Source: Nymphaea colorata (taxonomy: Eukaryota; Streptophyta; Magnoliopsida; Nymphaeales; Nymphaeaceae). Taken from it: 64,000 nucleotides of DNA. Position numbers and translations under genes: made by a program. Under the pieces are notes generated by a model. That model saw nothing but the letters and a program-made list of their open reading frames with translations. It was not told where the DNA came from and made no database searches. The first letter of the stretch is position 1. Each line of letters starts with the position of its first letter. The stretch spans positions 3,915,503 through 3,979,502 of the forward strand of contig NC_045143.1 of assembly GCF_008831285.2 (NCBI RefSeq), in the 5' to 3' direction. Below are positions 32,501 through 53,147 of this stretch, piece after piece.

Positions 32501-34843
32501 CCTTCTAATGTATATATGCCATTATTTGATTCTTAGGGCCTAAAGCTAGATTTCAAATCTTGTTTTTGACGAGTTGAGAATTTGGGTACATTTATTATTC
32601 CCTTGAACAGGTCTGCTTACACGTTATGGACACATTATTGATTAATTTACCTTTTTGTATTGTATAGACCATCTAGTTCATAGATTAGATTCATCCAAAA
32701 AACGTTAATAATTGAAAAAAATGATTATTTCTACTAAGATAGGCAATCTGTGCCTTAAAATTTGTTTCTTAGCCTTAAATTGGGCCCTTGGATAAAAACA
32801 GGAACCATATGCTTTTCATGACGTAAAAGGTTGTGTTTTTCATTTTCTATGTACTCAAGAACCTAAGATGGACTGAATTATGTTACAGGAACTTGCGTTT
32901 TACATCATCAAATGCAACTATGCAAGTGCGGTCATTTGTGTTCCCATACTCTTGTTAATATTTTACTTGTTTCAGTTTCTTTTACATTGATTTATAGGTT
33001 AATATCACTTCTCATCTACCTTACATTTTACTCTTTCTCAGCATATGAGATCTTGTCAGATGAGGAGAAGAGGAAAAACTATGATTTGTATGGAGATGAA
33101 AAGGGGGGGCCAATATTTAGTGATATGAACTACGGCGGTCCTCAGGGAGGATCAGCACATTTTACCTATGGGGGCCATGACTTTGGACAGAGCTCATGGC
33201 ACACGATGGGCAAGAACAGAGATTCAGAGACTTATAGTTATTCCTCTGGAAAACCAGGAGGAAGCAGCAGAAGTTACAGTTTCGACTTTGGAAGTTCAGG
33301 ATTTGCGGGAGACCTTTTCTCTAACATATTTGATGCTTTTCTCAATAAAAGGAGCTTTAGCAGTTTTAGTAGCTCAAATGGTCCCAGTTCAGAATCTCAA
33401 ACTATTCAAAATATTCCAAGTGTCAACAGAAAAGTATTTAAAAGCAAAATATCAGATCAAGGCTTAACCTGGCTGTTGTTGTTCTATATGCCTAATATGA
33501 GAGGTCTCCAGATGATACAGTCCATCTTGCAGGAGGTTGTGGGTTCTCTAAAGGGAGCACTGAAGGTCTGCTTCAATCCCATTTGCTTTGTGAGGTTGTT
33601 GTTTGTGATCCATTATGTCTTTGCGAGCATTACTATCTGAACTCAAAATTGTTCACACTTCGTCATTTTCTGCAGGTTGGTAGTGTAAACTGTAAAACGG
33701 AGCAGAAATTCTGCAAAGAACTTGGTGTGTGGCCATCCACAATGCCCCGGATATTTGTGTATTCCTATAGGAGCTCTGAAGAAGGCTCGTTGGTTGAATA
33801 CAGTGGTGATCTGGACTCCAGGCAACTGAGGAAATTCTGTCAGGACCAGCTTCCACGGTTTTCAAAAAGGGTGGATTTGAGTGCATTTGATTTTTCACCC
33901 AAAAAAGGGAAGAATATGCCTCAAGTTGTTTTGCTTTCAACCAAGAAGGAGACGCCTGTTATATGGCGTACCCTTTGTGGCCTGTATCGAAAACAATTAA
34001 TTTTCTATGATGCAGAGGTATGGAATTAATGACCGTGTTGTTGCATCTTTCTTCCTTTTTCTTTTCATGGACAAGTGTACATAGCTGATTTTTTTGATGC
34101 AGATTCATGATGTTTCTAATCCAGTGATGAAAGGGTTGAAAGTGGATTCCCTTCCAGCAATAGTTGGCATCCTCCCAACTGGTGAAAAGCATATCTTGAG
34201 TGCAGGAATGGTTGTCAATGATCTGGAATCTGGAATAAAAGAGATTTCAGAACTATTAGAGAAGTTCGAAAAGAAGTACAAAAAAGCATCCAAGGAAACT
34301 GCAAGAGAATCAACTTGTGACTCTGATGACGAACGTGTTCCCTTGCTTACAAAGGAAAACGTGCGTGGTCTTTGTGGAGAGAAGACAAGTGTGTGCATCA
34401 TTGGTGTTTTCAGAAAACCAAGGACAAAGGAGAAGTTGCAGGCTATTCTTTCTTCTGTAAGTGACTCATTATTCAAGGAAATGCTGCAGAGCCCTGTCCC
34501 TTAGTACCAACAGTTTTCAGGCACTTATTATCAACCATTTTGTGATTTACCTCTACTACAGGTTTCTCAGAAGAGGATGATGCGGCGTCAGGATTCAACA
34601 AAGGACATGGTGGTCTCCTATTCTCTGTTGGACGCAAGCAAGCAGCCTTCATTTCTTTACTCATTTGACATGTCTGGTTTCAAGTCCTCAGATGGGTTAT
34701 TGGTCTCTTATAAACCTCGGAAAGAGAGATATGCAGTATATTCTGGTGATTTGAATTTTGAGAATGTGGAGGATTTTGTTGGCTTGGTTCTTAGTGGGGA
34801 TGTACAGTTTAAAAAGATACTTAGGGAAGCAGAACTCAAGTAG
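29576..34843 (+). CDS. ERDJ3A: ER-resident DnaJ protein, ERDJ3A/TMS1 type
   Basis: Seven exons: 29576-29668, 32064-32119, 32266-32339, 33042-33565, 33676-34017, 34103-34456 and 34562-34843. All introns are GT-AG and phases agree, giving 574 residues. Residues 1-26 are a signal peptide (RRSFLIALVFLLALSLLP). The J domain (about 28-92) starts DPYKVLGIDRKAS, has the HPD triad at 56-58 that stimulates Hsp70 ATPase, and ends AYEILSDEEKRKNYDLYG. A Gly/Ser/Tyr-rich linker (about 95-190) leads to a thioredoxin-like fold (ISDQGLTWLLLFYMPNMRG onward) without a CxxC motif, then further thioredoxin-like sequence to the C-terminus. Plant ERDJ3A (TMS1) works with BiP in the ER lumen and is linked to pollen heat tolerance. 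No KDEL-type retention signal is present. The first intron is 2.4 kb and contains a hAT-type MITE. Confidence 0.95.
31649..31963. mobile_element. hAT-type MITE in ERDJ3A intron 1
   Basis: The ends CTATGTCACATGGGTACGG and CGTACCCGTGTCACATAG are inverted copies with one mismatch over the shared 18 bp. They are flanked by perfect 8-bp duplications ATGTATCC (31641-31648 and 31964-31971). The 315-bp length and lack of coding potential make it a non-autonomous hAT-type element. Its GC-rich ends and AT-rich core contrast with each other. Confidence 0.9.
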
Positions 34844-35894
34844 ATGGCAGCAGGCCAGCGGCATTCATTTTTGTATCCCTGGTTCGGATGTGAGTCAACG
34901 GCTTGGCGCATTCACAACTTCTGTGCCAATTGAAAGTATTGTAAAGTTTGCATACGCATGTACAGGAGCTACTAATTATCAGAAAGTTGGTAGTATGAGA
35001 AACTTTCTTAAGAAAATGCCCTTGAGAGGGTAACAGTTTCACAGTAACGCCCATACGTAGTTTTGATTATTGAGTTTGGTGTCAGAAGAGGTTTCACATT
35101 TTCTCATTTTCTCCGAGGCTCATCATGCATGGATTATTGGTCTTGGTACCCAACGTCAATACCTGGGCCGCAAATCGTCGGCCTGGTGTGTCAAGCAACT
35201 AGATGTCGATGGCCATAATCTTCTGATTACCGAGTTTGGCAGGGGATTGCAAATTTGGCTTAACAATTGCTTGTTCCCAGATGTTGCTTCTGAAAGCATT
35301 CGGGAACCCCCGGCACACGTTTTATATACATGCTTATGATGAATAACCTTCACATCTTATAGTTATGGATGGTTCCAATCAAACCTTTGTTGTGAATACA
35401 GACCATCCGATGATAAACAATATCTCATGACCTATCAATGGGAACGCTTATAGAAATCCTGAAAATTTTAGGATCTAAAAGATTTTTACTAAATTAATTA
35501 TAGAAAAAAATTCGATCGAAACAAAGCTAAAACCATGGGGTATGTCAAGGGCTTTTGTTAAACAAGCTTTTACGGCTCCATGACAGTATCGGAGTTTAAT
35601 AACGGGCGTTGGTTGCATGTTTCCTACACCATGCAGATCTTAAGGTTTTTAGAATATCTTTGGAAGTCTTGCCCCTCAGAAAATTGCGAAACCAGTATGC
35701 TACAGAAAATTGCCATACAAAAGCCGACTATGAGTTGGCCGCGTAAAAGAATGTGCGATGTGCTGATATCAGTTTGTACACACCATTATTGCTCGTGAAA
35801 CAAGACTTGTGCTCTAGTATTAGTTTCTACACGTTATTGCAGTCGAAACATAAACAAAACTGTGCTGCTCATGCCCATTCCTTTTTTAGTATCT
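34844..35894. other. ERDJ3A 3' region and gap
   Basis: Follows the stop codon at 34843 and probably includes the 3' untranslated region. No new coding region recognised; short frames here lack a family signature. Confidence 0.5.
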
Positions 35895-35900
35895 TTAAAC
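35895..35900 (-). other. COX17: candidate last coding codon and stop of COX17
   Basis: On the minus strand, TTTGTTTTTCAG followed by GTT TAA is a good splice acceptor followed by Val-stop, exactly what is needed to finish COX17 as EGFKV. The implied intron is about 4.2 kb. It is inferred from family endings only, and another acceptor is possible. Confidence 0.4.
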
Positions 35901-35999
35901 CTGAAAAACAAAAATATAAGTATCAGGATTCAGCCTTCAGCCAAAATATGACAAGTCCATTTGGACACACTTCTAACTGCTATCATAATAAAGGCTAAT

Positions 36000-38900
36000 A
36001 GCAGATACTAGACTTCCAGCAGTTAAGGCAGCCCAATGCATAGTGAATGCAAGTAGCGCACTCAGACGCAAAATCTCACGACGATTTTTCCTATAATTCT
36101 GTTCTCCAAAGATCTCCACACTTGAAAAAAAAAATGTACAAAATGTAAAAATAATAAGGTCACACAATAAAGTGTTTTTGAAAACGTAAAAAACATGTTA
36201 TAACTTTATAAGATTTGAAATACAAAGAAACATAAAAAAATGGATAAAGAGTTTAAAATGTAGAAAAAAAAACATGCATTAGCAATATTATTGAGAACTG
36301 TAGTGATTTTATCAAATAAATTCAAATACACTACATTTTGGAAAAATTGTGATGTTAATTTTCACATCATATAATGAAAGTATTTGTTGACATCTTTAAC
36401 CTGAAAAAGAAAACCACAACGTATATAATGTCGATATTCAAATGTTGACGAGGGGGAAAAAAATCTCACAATAATCACGCATGAGAAGGGCAGCTGCTCA
36501 ACCACTTCCTAGCTGCATTAAGCAAGGGAAGAATCATTGCAGGCCTTTTCTTTCAGGCCACTAACAAAAGGACGTTAAGATTTCTGTAAAACCTAAGCAG
36601 GCTAAAACTTTATCATAATACTAAGAGGCCACCTGTAAAGCGGCCCAATGTGTGAATCCTAATTGGCATGTGTATCTTATACAAGATACAGGAAACATGA
36701 TTGTCTTCAAGTAACCATGAAGTAGAACATAAGAATCTAAAGCAAGTCTAACTTTAGAGCTCAGCAGGACAGAACTAGGCAATCAAAATGCATTGACGAT
36801 TTATCTATGTTTGACATCAAAACTATGGTTACTACTAAGCACTTGAATGTTTACTCAAGTTATATTCGGCAAGCTCCACCAGAGTGCTTTAATAACTTTT
36901 TCAAATATTCAGACTGAAAAAGAAGTCTAATTTATCAGTAGATTTGTATAGTTTAGTAATTAATATCTTCCGCACAAGTATGGAATATACTACCAATTCC
37001 TCAAATTTGCCATCCGCAGAGCCTTCAGTAAACCAAAAGAAGAAGTTTTAGTTAATACAACCAGATGCAATTTCCCCTCCAGAACTCCATGCAGCAATAA
37101 TCATGCGTTCTCCATTTCTCCAATGAAGCTATTCACAATCTAAAAATGCCGATATATATGATAGTTATCTATCTTCTAAAGCATGATTCTGCTTAACTGC
37201 ATACTTAGAAGTTAGATCATTGAATCACCAGCTTGGATGTTTTCCCAAACTGATGTGGTTGCACCAAATATCATGGCAGAGTATAACTTTTGCTACCATT
37301 CCTAATATTTTTGAGTGATGTGACACATCACAAAAATGAGTCCACTAAAACTTTGTATGGACAAGAAATCTTTTTATTATCATGGCATTGGTGGCAGTGC
37401 GGTTTGTGCCTTGCATCATACATCAAAAAAGCAGCAATTTGTTTGGTTATGCTTTATAGTGGGACGACCTGAAAGCTTCAACTAGGACTTTTTCTCCGGT
37501 GTAGTAGTATTTTTCATCAAAAATCATGAGTAGCTTGGCACATAACCACAAATGCAATAAAAGGGAAAATGGTATGAAATGTACAAATGGGTTAGTTCTT
37601 GACAACAGTTGGAAGTTTCAAATCGACAGTAAAACTATTTGTATGCACTTTTATCAATTTACAAATCTGTTTTATTTGTTTGAATATTTACTCAGTTCAT
37701 GTTCAGTATCTCTGCCACATCAAATCAGGATTCACTAATTCATATCAAATATTTGTCCTCCCTACTTGCCATAAATTTTACCAGATATATGGTTCATCAG
37801 ATTTCCCATACAATCCACTATTTTCTTGGCTTCCGTTGTTTGGGGATAAATAAACTTGTTCATATGGATTTAATCCCAATCCCATCAGTCAGGCCCTTCC
37901 AGTCTCTACAAGTCAAGAAGTGCCATTGGCAAATCCTACCAGTACTACTTCCAGTCTTCCTATAAAAGAATAGCCAAAGATTTTCCTTTTCTTTTTGTGT
38001 CACCTTCTGTTTGTCTTTTAACCCATAATGAGGCAAGAAGAAACCAAAGTCCCACCTTGGTACAATATGACCTTGAGATTGCCAATGGAGATGCATTACG
38101 TGAAGCATGAGCTTACTGTGCCACAATCAGATATACTTTTCCCCAGCATCATTAATGCACATATCCTTCTATTAACATTCAAGAGAGTGGCATATGCAAA
38201 AAGGATTAGGAACAGGGTTGAGTTTGCCTTACCTAAACAAGGCAACAGTACACACCATCTACTAATTTGGTATAGGCAAGAGAAGGAATATATAGGATCA
38301 CGTGGCCCTTTACAATCCCCCAGTACAGTACTTCTCTTAAGACCAACATAGGCCCTCAATTGCAAGATTGAAATTGAGGAGACGCTAAAGGCCCGGTTCC
38401 CTTTGCATCTAAGAAAGATGTGCCTACGTCTCAAATTTATGGATAATACAATACAGGTTGAGTATGGAATTTTCTTTTCTAGACATCCAGAAGAGAAGTG
38501 AAGCCTAGAAAAACAGAAAGACAAAAAAAAATACAAAAGCCAAAAAAAGGCTCATCCACATCCACGATAAGAATTAACAAAGATTACTTCATTCTCTTTA
38601 ATTGTGTGAAGAGCTTAACATGCAATAATGGTCGCCTTGATACATACCTTAGAGAAACTAAAGTATGGACTTGGGGAGATTCTGTCGTCCCTAACTTTTT
38701 TCAATCTCATCGCCATGCCAACATACATATAATAGCTTTGAATGATATATTAAATAAAGAAAAGGTAGAAAAGTTAGTAATATGACTAGCACTTGAGTGT
38801 TTTAGACTCAAAATCAGATTTCACTATTTCAGCCAATCCAACCTTCAGCATGTTATGTGCTATTCCCTCCATATTCTCAGCACATCAAACATTCTACAAA

Positions 38901-40077
38901 GCATTATATAGAAGCCTACAGAGAATCAGAGATCCATCTAGTCCCAGTACTTCCATACTTGCCATTGCACCACTCACCTTGTACACTTGCATTTCTTTCA
39001 GTCTCCAGACACTAGATGCAGAAAAGATATCTGGATTAAAAAGAAACTAGAATATCGCTCTGCTGAAATCAATTCTTTTCATCATTATTGCTTTCATCCA
39101 CTATCTCCTCCCCTTCTACCAATCTGTCCAAGATCTTCAACGAAGGCACATACGTTCTGTATAAACGACAAGGAACTATGATCTCTTTTCTTCGTCCAAC
39201 GTACAAATACACATCACTCTTAAATAGTTCTCGATGCCTTAGTGTTCAAAATCAATCAATCCATTTTCCAGTTTTCATTTCAAAGGATTTTTCTTTGTTT
39301 TGTCCACATCATAGAATTCCTGAAGTTACTAATCTCAGGCGTCAATGTTCAAATTCTGTTTTTCCTTTTTTACTGTTTCTTACAATACTTTCTTCACGAT
39401 ATACAATAGCTTCCTCATACTCTATGTTGCTGTCTCTGTATCTTTCATATTGAAATTAAATTGCCATAACGGGTCCAGAACGCAGGCGAATCTACTTCCT
39501 TGGTCAATATGGACCACAAGGTAACACCAACCGTACATCAGAACCAAAAGGCGCTTTTATTTGCTCATAAGAAGCACGGAAGACAAGGTCATCAGAGAAA
39601 ACACGAAAATCAGGAGGAAACATTAAGGGCGGCCAAGATACTTCTACAATAAGAGCTGGTTAGTAACAACCAAAGTAGCATCAGCAAGACGACATATCAA
39701 TATCGGACGTCCCACTATTACGTACCAATAGTACTTCCCCATAAAGAAACGTTACTAAATTCGGAGCATCTAACAGCTAATTTTCAGAATCAAGCAAAGT
39801 ACGACCAGCAGAACCATCGGCCTAATAGCTCATAAGTAGACAGAAAACTTTTATCAAATGCTTCTATCCTCGCAGATGTCCCAAAACCAAGGTTAAGAAT
39901 GTTACCAAGGCAAGCAGTAATCACCTAGTAGGACCATTAATATAACGCAAGCACGAAGTGAGCTGCCATTTTCTAGATCTTGAACAAATAAGCAAAAAAC
40001 CAAATCAATCTCTAACACAGGTGCAGCCAGACTCCTTCTAATATTTGTAAAGGGAGAGAGAGAGAGAGGTGCGAGAC
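36000..40077. other. probable long COX17 intron, no other gene
   Basis: AT-rich sequence. Short frames in it (38028-38536, 39088-39453) have no recognised domains. If the splice proposed at 35895-35900 is wrong, this is plain intergenic DNA. Confidence 0.4.
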
Positions 40078-40329
40078 CTTGAAGCCCTCGGCACGCAGGC
40101 ATTCGAGATGGGCTCGAATCCATTTGGAGCAAGCCGCCTCCCCGTGCTGGACGATGCACTCGTCTCTGAGCCGCTTCGTGTCCGGGCAGGCGCAGCATAT
40201 CTTCTTCTTGGGTGCAGCCGCCTTCGACGCTTCTTCCTCCTCGTGATGCTTCTGTTGCTGCGCCAGCGAAGGAGTTTCCTTCTCCCCCATAGTTTTGGCC
40301 CTCACCGAGCTCACATCCAACGCACCCAT
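40078..40329 (-). CDS. COX17: cytochrome c oxidase copper chaperone COX17
   Basis: The 84 codons from 40329 encode a charged N-terminus, then KKKICCACPDTKRLRDECIV, then HGEAACSKWIRAHLECLRAE and GFK. The CCxC copper-binding site and the paired Cx9C motifs (C48/C58 and C67/C77, a coiled-coil-helix-coiled-coil-helix fold) are all intact. COX17 carries Cu(I) in the mitochondrial intermembrane space to SCO1 and COX11 for complex IV assembly, and is imported by the MIA40 route. Plant homologues end about one residue later (GF-basic/polar-V), and the sequence after AAG is GTCTCG, so the final Val and stop are probably on a separate exon (candidate at 35895-35900). Without splicing, the frame would run 21 residues further to 40012 through a CT-derived SLSLPL tail. 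A second Met at residue 14 could also start the protein. Confidence 0.92.
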
Positions 40330-40361
40330 ATTCCTTTCTTTCCTTCCTTCGATGCTCCAAC

Positions 40362-40362
<1 letters not shown>

Positions 40363-40390
<28 letters not shown>
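40363..40390. repeat. (CT)n in COX17 leader
   Basis: A CT/TC tract (GA-rich on the transcript strand) lies about 35 bp upstream of the COX17 ATG. GA/CT tracts sit in the leaders of at least three genes in this window. Confidence 0.85.
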
Positions 40391-40395
<5 letters not shown>

Positions 40396-40571
40396 CCTCT
40401 CTCTGTGGGAAGGCTAGGTAGAGAAGAAGAAGCGAAATTCTCTTCTGCGGGAAATGCGGTGTTTCCGCGGTTGTGGTGGACAACCCACTTTGAACGTGCC
40501 GCCTTTCTTGACACCCACGCCACCGTGGTGGACAAGAAACCGAAGCGCGGAAGCGAGAAGCGTGTTCTCAT

Positions 40572-43500
40572 TTGGAGCCTCTGATCTATCGGAGCAAATT
40601 AGTTTTTTTTTTTTTAATATTTATTTAAGAAACACCACCTGTTGTGCAAAACCTTCAACACATGAGCTGAGCTGCAGTAAAAGATGTGCTTCTCAAGTCT
40701 CCAGTTTCTTATATCTCCGTAACATGGATCTCAGATCCACCGGACATGTTAAAAGCCATAGATTTAATAGGATGAAGGGTGGTCAAATCTTAAATCCATG
40801 GGTTTAATATCTTAGGAATTAATATCCTAGGAATTTCAGATCATGTGAATCTCAAATCCACGGTAAACCTTACTTCTTCAAAGTTGTATTTTATTTTGAA
40901 GTCTAAATGAACTTCTCATATATCTTTCAACTTGAATATTGTTGAATATTGTGCTTGTCAATGTTTACAATTTAGAAGATTAAGGACTACGGGGCTTGAC
41001 CTTTTGAACCTCAACCCCTTGAATGTGATCGGCCTTGCATGTTGAAGCCAATAACTAGAACTTTTGATTTCAACCACTTTGAATGTTGCCATACAAAAAA
41101 TAAAACTCATCTCTCCTTTCGTTGTTCCATGTCAAAATCATAAGAATTTCTTCTCTCACATAATTTGAAACTCTGCAGTACATCATTCAACTCGAATGTT
41201 GTGTTTTGCTACTGTTAGAGTATGAGGTTTGAACCTCAAACCCAATTCAAACCTTTAGAGTGTGATGATTTCATCCGTTGAGATTGAATGTTGTAGCTGA
41301 ACTGCACAAAAAATTGAAACAAGTCTCCCCAACTCCCATTCCATGTCAAAATCATTCGATTTTTTTTTTTCTTGCATCCTTTACTCAAGCCTCTTGTGAG
41401 CATTTAAAAGATTGTATATCGATCAAATCTTTGGCTAATTGGGTCTCCAACGTTCGTTTCTCATATATAATCCCACATATTCAACTAATTATCAAACATA
41501 AAGAAAAAATTTCTGTCAATCAATTTGCTATTCCACCTTTTCTTAGCTAAACACAGATGAAGATAAAGAATCAACAATTACAACTTCGCTCTCTCCTGCA
41601 AACCTAACTGTATAGAAGTAAAGACAAGACGTCGTATTATCGTTTCAAAGTGCTCAAGTCTTCTAATTAATGTAAAAATCAGTGCAGATATGATTCCAGA
41701 GGAAGACTTCCTTCTAGAGAGAGGGAAAGATGGGACATTATGGTAAAGAGGGTGACATACAACCAATATCCGAACCGATTACCTCAATATACATCAATCA
41801 ATCAGGATTTCACATTATAATTTAAATAAAACATTCACGATGGCTACGCAAACTTGCTTCCTCCAAGTTCTTGTATCTTGTTAGATTTCAGAAGGGAGAC
41901 GCCCTCTGTTCTTCATCTGTCATAGAGGAGCTGATGAGGATGATTCATTAGGACAAGTCTACTGTCTCCCAAAACTCGCTCGAAAAGTAGATTTCCATCA
42001 ATTGGACGCTCAAAATCTAGCATCTCCTTGATAGAGAAAGAAAGGCGATTGCCAAACAAGTTGAGCTTCTTCCTTGAAAGGGAAGCGCCAACCAGTGTGT
42101 AGTTTAGCTAGTTAGATTTACGAAACGTGATAGCGCATCTCAAGTTTGATTTCTATGGGCGTTATACTCTAGTCGTGGTTCAGATGTAAGGGTTGAGGGT
42201 CAGGACCTGCAGGATCTCTTTCTTTCTCTCTCGAAAGTACAGAAGCAAACTACTAACAAGACACTATGCTAAAATTTGATGCTTCCCTCGTCGATGGTCC
42301 ATGATACTTGTTTAATTCCATTGAGCCCATCATACTTTTCGCACCTTTTTGTTTTTAAGAGTGAGTGGTTCATTCCACCATTCTTAAGAGAGACCATTGC
42401 CCCCCCCTCTCCTCCTTGTGCCTGCCTTACTGAGTTCACAGATCATGCTTCGAGACCTTTTACAGTTTAGAGGTAGAGTGCAGTTGGATGTGACAACGAC
42501 CCCTTCAAGATTCAAACACGAGTCCTTAAAAGAGTTAGACCACATTACCGCCTAGTATTTTTGGCACCTTAGCGGCGTTGAACTTATTATAAATCACACC
42601 ACTCATCTTTAAATTGATCTTTTGAAGAAGGGCAACCCCAAAAAAGCAGAGTGGTAGAGGCAAGAGTAGTTCTTGAGAGGTTAGTATGGCTCTGATTAGC
42701 CTAGAAAGGAACGACATGATAAATCAAACATGGTATTTTAGTTGTGGAATCAAGATTCCAGGTTATCAAACACAGATAAAAATTGGAATTGGATGGATTT
42801 GGAATTTTCATTCCAATTCCAGTTTTAGGTGGAACTTTGATTCTAGACTGATCAAATGACCCCTAAGTGGCTTGTTATTAACCTTAGTGAACAGAATATC
42901 ATATGTAAATATGAAGATGGCAGGGCATCATCCCACAATAGAGGGGCATTTGTTTATCTCAAATCTGAGATTTGAAGTGATTTGAGATCGTAAATCCAAC
43001 GATTTGAGGTCAGACCCCCAAGCAATCCGACTCCAAATCTGAAGCTTTGGCTATATATTAAAGATGTCAGGTTCTTATTTTTCTATGAAAACTTTTCACA
43101 AAAATGTACTACTCTTTTTCAAAAATCGACATAGAAATTAGAATTTTTGAAAATATTAGTATGTAAAAAATTGACTTCTTACACAATAAATGAATTCCTA
43201 CGTGGTTTTTTTTTTCTTTTTTATCAAATCGATCCAAGGAAACTTTTCTCTATCAATTAAAAAAAACCTGCAAACCTAAAACTACATCTAACTGAAACTC
43301 TATCATTCTACATTCTACATGTTGTAGAAGAAAATAAAAGTTGCTTTCAAGTTTGTTTCTGTCTTTCAAAAGTTTCTCCTTTCCTTCTTTTTCCTTCTTT
43401 GCCTTTGAGGCAATAACGCAGCTAGTGACGTAAGACCGAGGTTCATCAATTACTGGTTGGAAGAGTCTCTTCTTTCCCAGCTTCCATTGTTGCAGACAGT

Positions 43501-43578
43501 AAGATTTACTTCTGTAGATTTTTACCTTTTGCGCAAACTAGAACATGATATAAAAGACAACAGGCAGGACAAATCACG

Positions 43579-43627
<49 letters not shown>

Positions 43628-43983
43628 GCCGAACTCAGTTTACCAAAAAAGAAAAGTGTAAAAATACATTAGTATATCATGCAGCTGAGGTCACCCATGT
43701 TAGACGACCTTGTCCACTCATTTTCCAGCCGTGCATTGTCGGAAAACTTTAAAATGAACAAAAGGCAGTTGGCTTGAATATTTTTTCCGGTCGTTTTCGG
43801 CCGATGGCTGACTGTATCGTTTCGTACCGTCACCAAGACGGCAGAAGTGCTAGAAAACCCTTCAAGTTCACGAGAAGTTTTCATGTTGTATTTGCATATG
43901 CATGTTTATGTGCGGATGATATATTAGAGAATCAGAAAGTTCATTATTGATAAGTAGAAAGTATTTATTATATATTGAGACGA
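40572..43983. other. intergenic, no gene supported
   Basis: AT-rich. It contains an uninterrupted T run of about 41 bases (about 43584-43624). Short motifs such as GATCAAATGACCCCT (about 42859) suggest MITE remnants without matching ends. No coding region recognised. Confidence 0.5.
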
Positions 43984-43984
43984 G

Positions 43985-44260
43985 TAGCGGAGCTACATAT
44001 AAGTAGGCGTGAGTAACTGTCCGCACCAGCAACAAAATTTTTATTTATTTTTATATTTTTTATATAGATTTCTTACAATTATTTACTTATTTGTATATAT
44101 TGTGACCCTTTAAAAATGATAATTTCTATAGCAGTGCCCCATTACAAGAACTTTCTGTCTGTGCCACTGAGAATCATGTCAATTTTTTTCATTTATATAC
44201 AAATGCCCTTTAAGAGTTAAAAATTATATGGTTAATTCTCTTTAGCCAAAATTTTGTGCC
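43985..44260. repeat. dispersed 'AGTAGCGGAGCTA' repeat
   Basis: Begins AGTAGCGGAGCTACAT and continues through CACCAGCAACAAAATTTTTATT, AAAAATGATAATTTCTATAG and TTTTTCATTTATATAC.AATGCCC. Shares its start with 4478 and its tail with 9655-9830. Confidence 0.5.
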
Positions 44261-45323
44261 AAAAAAATTGTTTTATAGTTCCCAAACGCTCAATGTTTGC
44301 CAAAAGTAAAGTAGACATCGAATGTTCAAATCTTTGGTGATTTACTTACAAAAGTTTTAGCACGAAGGCTTTTAAAGCTGCATTCTAAACAACATTAAGA
44401 AATAATTATTTGTAATTATTTTGTAATTAATTTATCAGCCTGCGTCAACTGATGCGAGTGAATCGGTGTTGTATCGGCCAATTTGCAGAAAGACCCGGAT
44501 CGGTCCGAGCCGCACTGCAGGGAGGGGGTTGTCGGGATGATGTAACGCGTGTGACCAATATGCACCCGTCTTTACAACTCAAATGGATTTCATAATCAAT
44601 AGTCAAACTCAAGGCTTGTTCTTGTTTGAAACAAATGCAAGCCATTTTTTTAGCACAAGCAACAATTGATGCACCAAGAAAATTTTGCATCGCTTGGTGT
44701 TAGAAGAAACAGCCGAAAATGATAATTTTTTTTAATACTTACATATTTGTTTTGTTTATTTGACAAAAACAAAAAACAAAGAGAGGGGCTCCACATAGTT
44801 TGGAATTTTAAGTGGTTATTTATCAGCCGTTACCAATCATGCAAACCTTGAAAGAAAAGGAAAAAAAAAAACATTCAAGCTTAAAGACATTTTCTTTTAA
44901 GATTTTTCTTTTCTGTCTCAAAGCACGTTCGAGCACCGCGTAGACAATAAATTAGATTTCATCTATCAGCCAATGGACGGTGAAGATTCTGGATTTTTGT
45001 TTGGATTTTGATGTATTACGAGAGATCAGACGTTGGTGAGGAAAATGTAGGAAGTTTCAGACTTCGCCAGGGGTCTCCAAGGAAAAACTGCGTTTCTTTG
45101 TTCCTTTTGACTGGGGAATCAAATTTAGAAGGTGGTAATGGCGGGGGCCGCCAGTCAGTCGTTGTGGAGAAGAAGCTCCCCTGGAGCTTCTCCGTTGACT
45201 AGCAGACCAGGCGGAGGGACGCGACGGCCTCTCTTTTGTTCGGTTTTCAGTCCCCCCATTTTCCTTCCTCCTCCTTCCGTTTTCGGTTAGAGGCTGCGGA
45301 AGGGAGGAGAGAGAGAGAGAGAG
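44261..45323. other. upstream region of the U-box kinase gene
   Basis: No other gene seen. The last 120 bp are GC-rich and finish with a (GA)n tract (about 45306-45322) ending at the ATG, a typical plant leader. Confidence 0.6.

Positions 45324-53147
<7,824 letters not shown>

Noticed and set aside
34094-35353. Frames at the end of the ERDJ3A gene, including 35070-35339
   Set aside because: 34094-34504 is exon 6 run into its intron. The frames after 34843 lie in the 3' region and show no domain.
42760-43030. Possible paired MITE remnants (TCAAATGACCCCT, GGGGCATTTG)
   Set aside because: Motifs are suggestive, but borders and duplications could not be defined.
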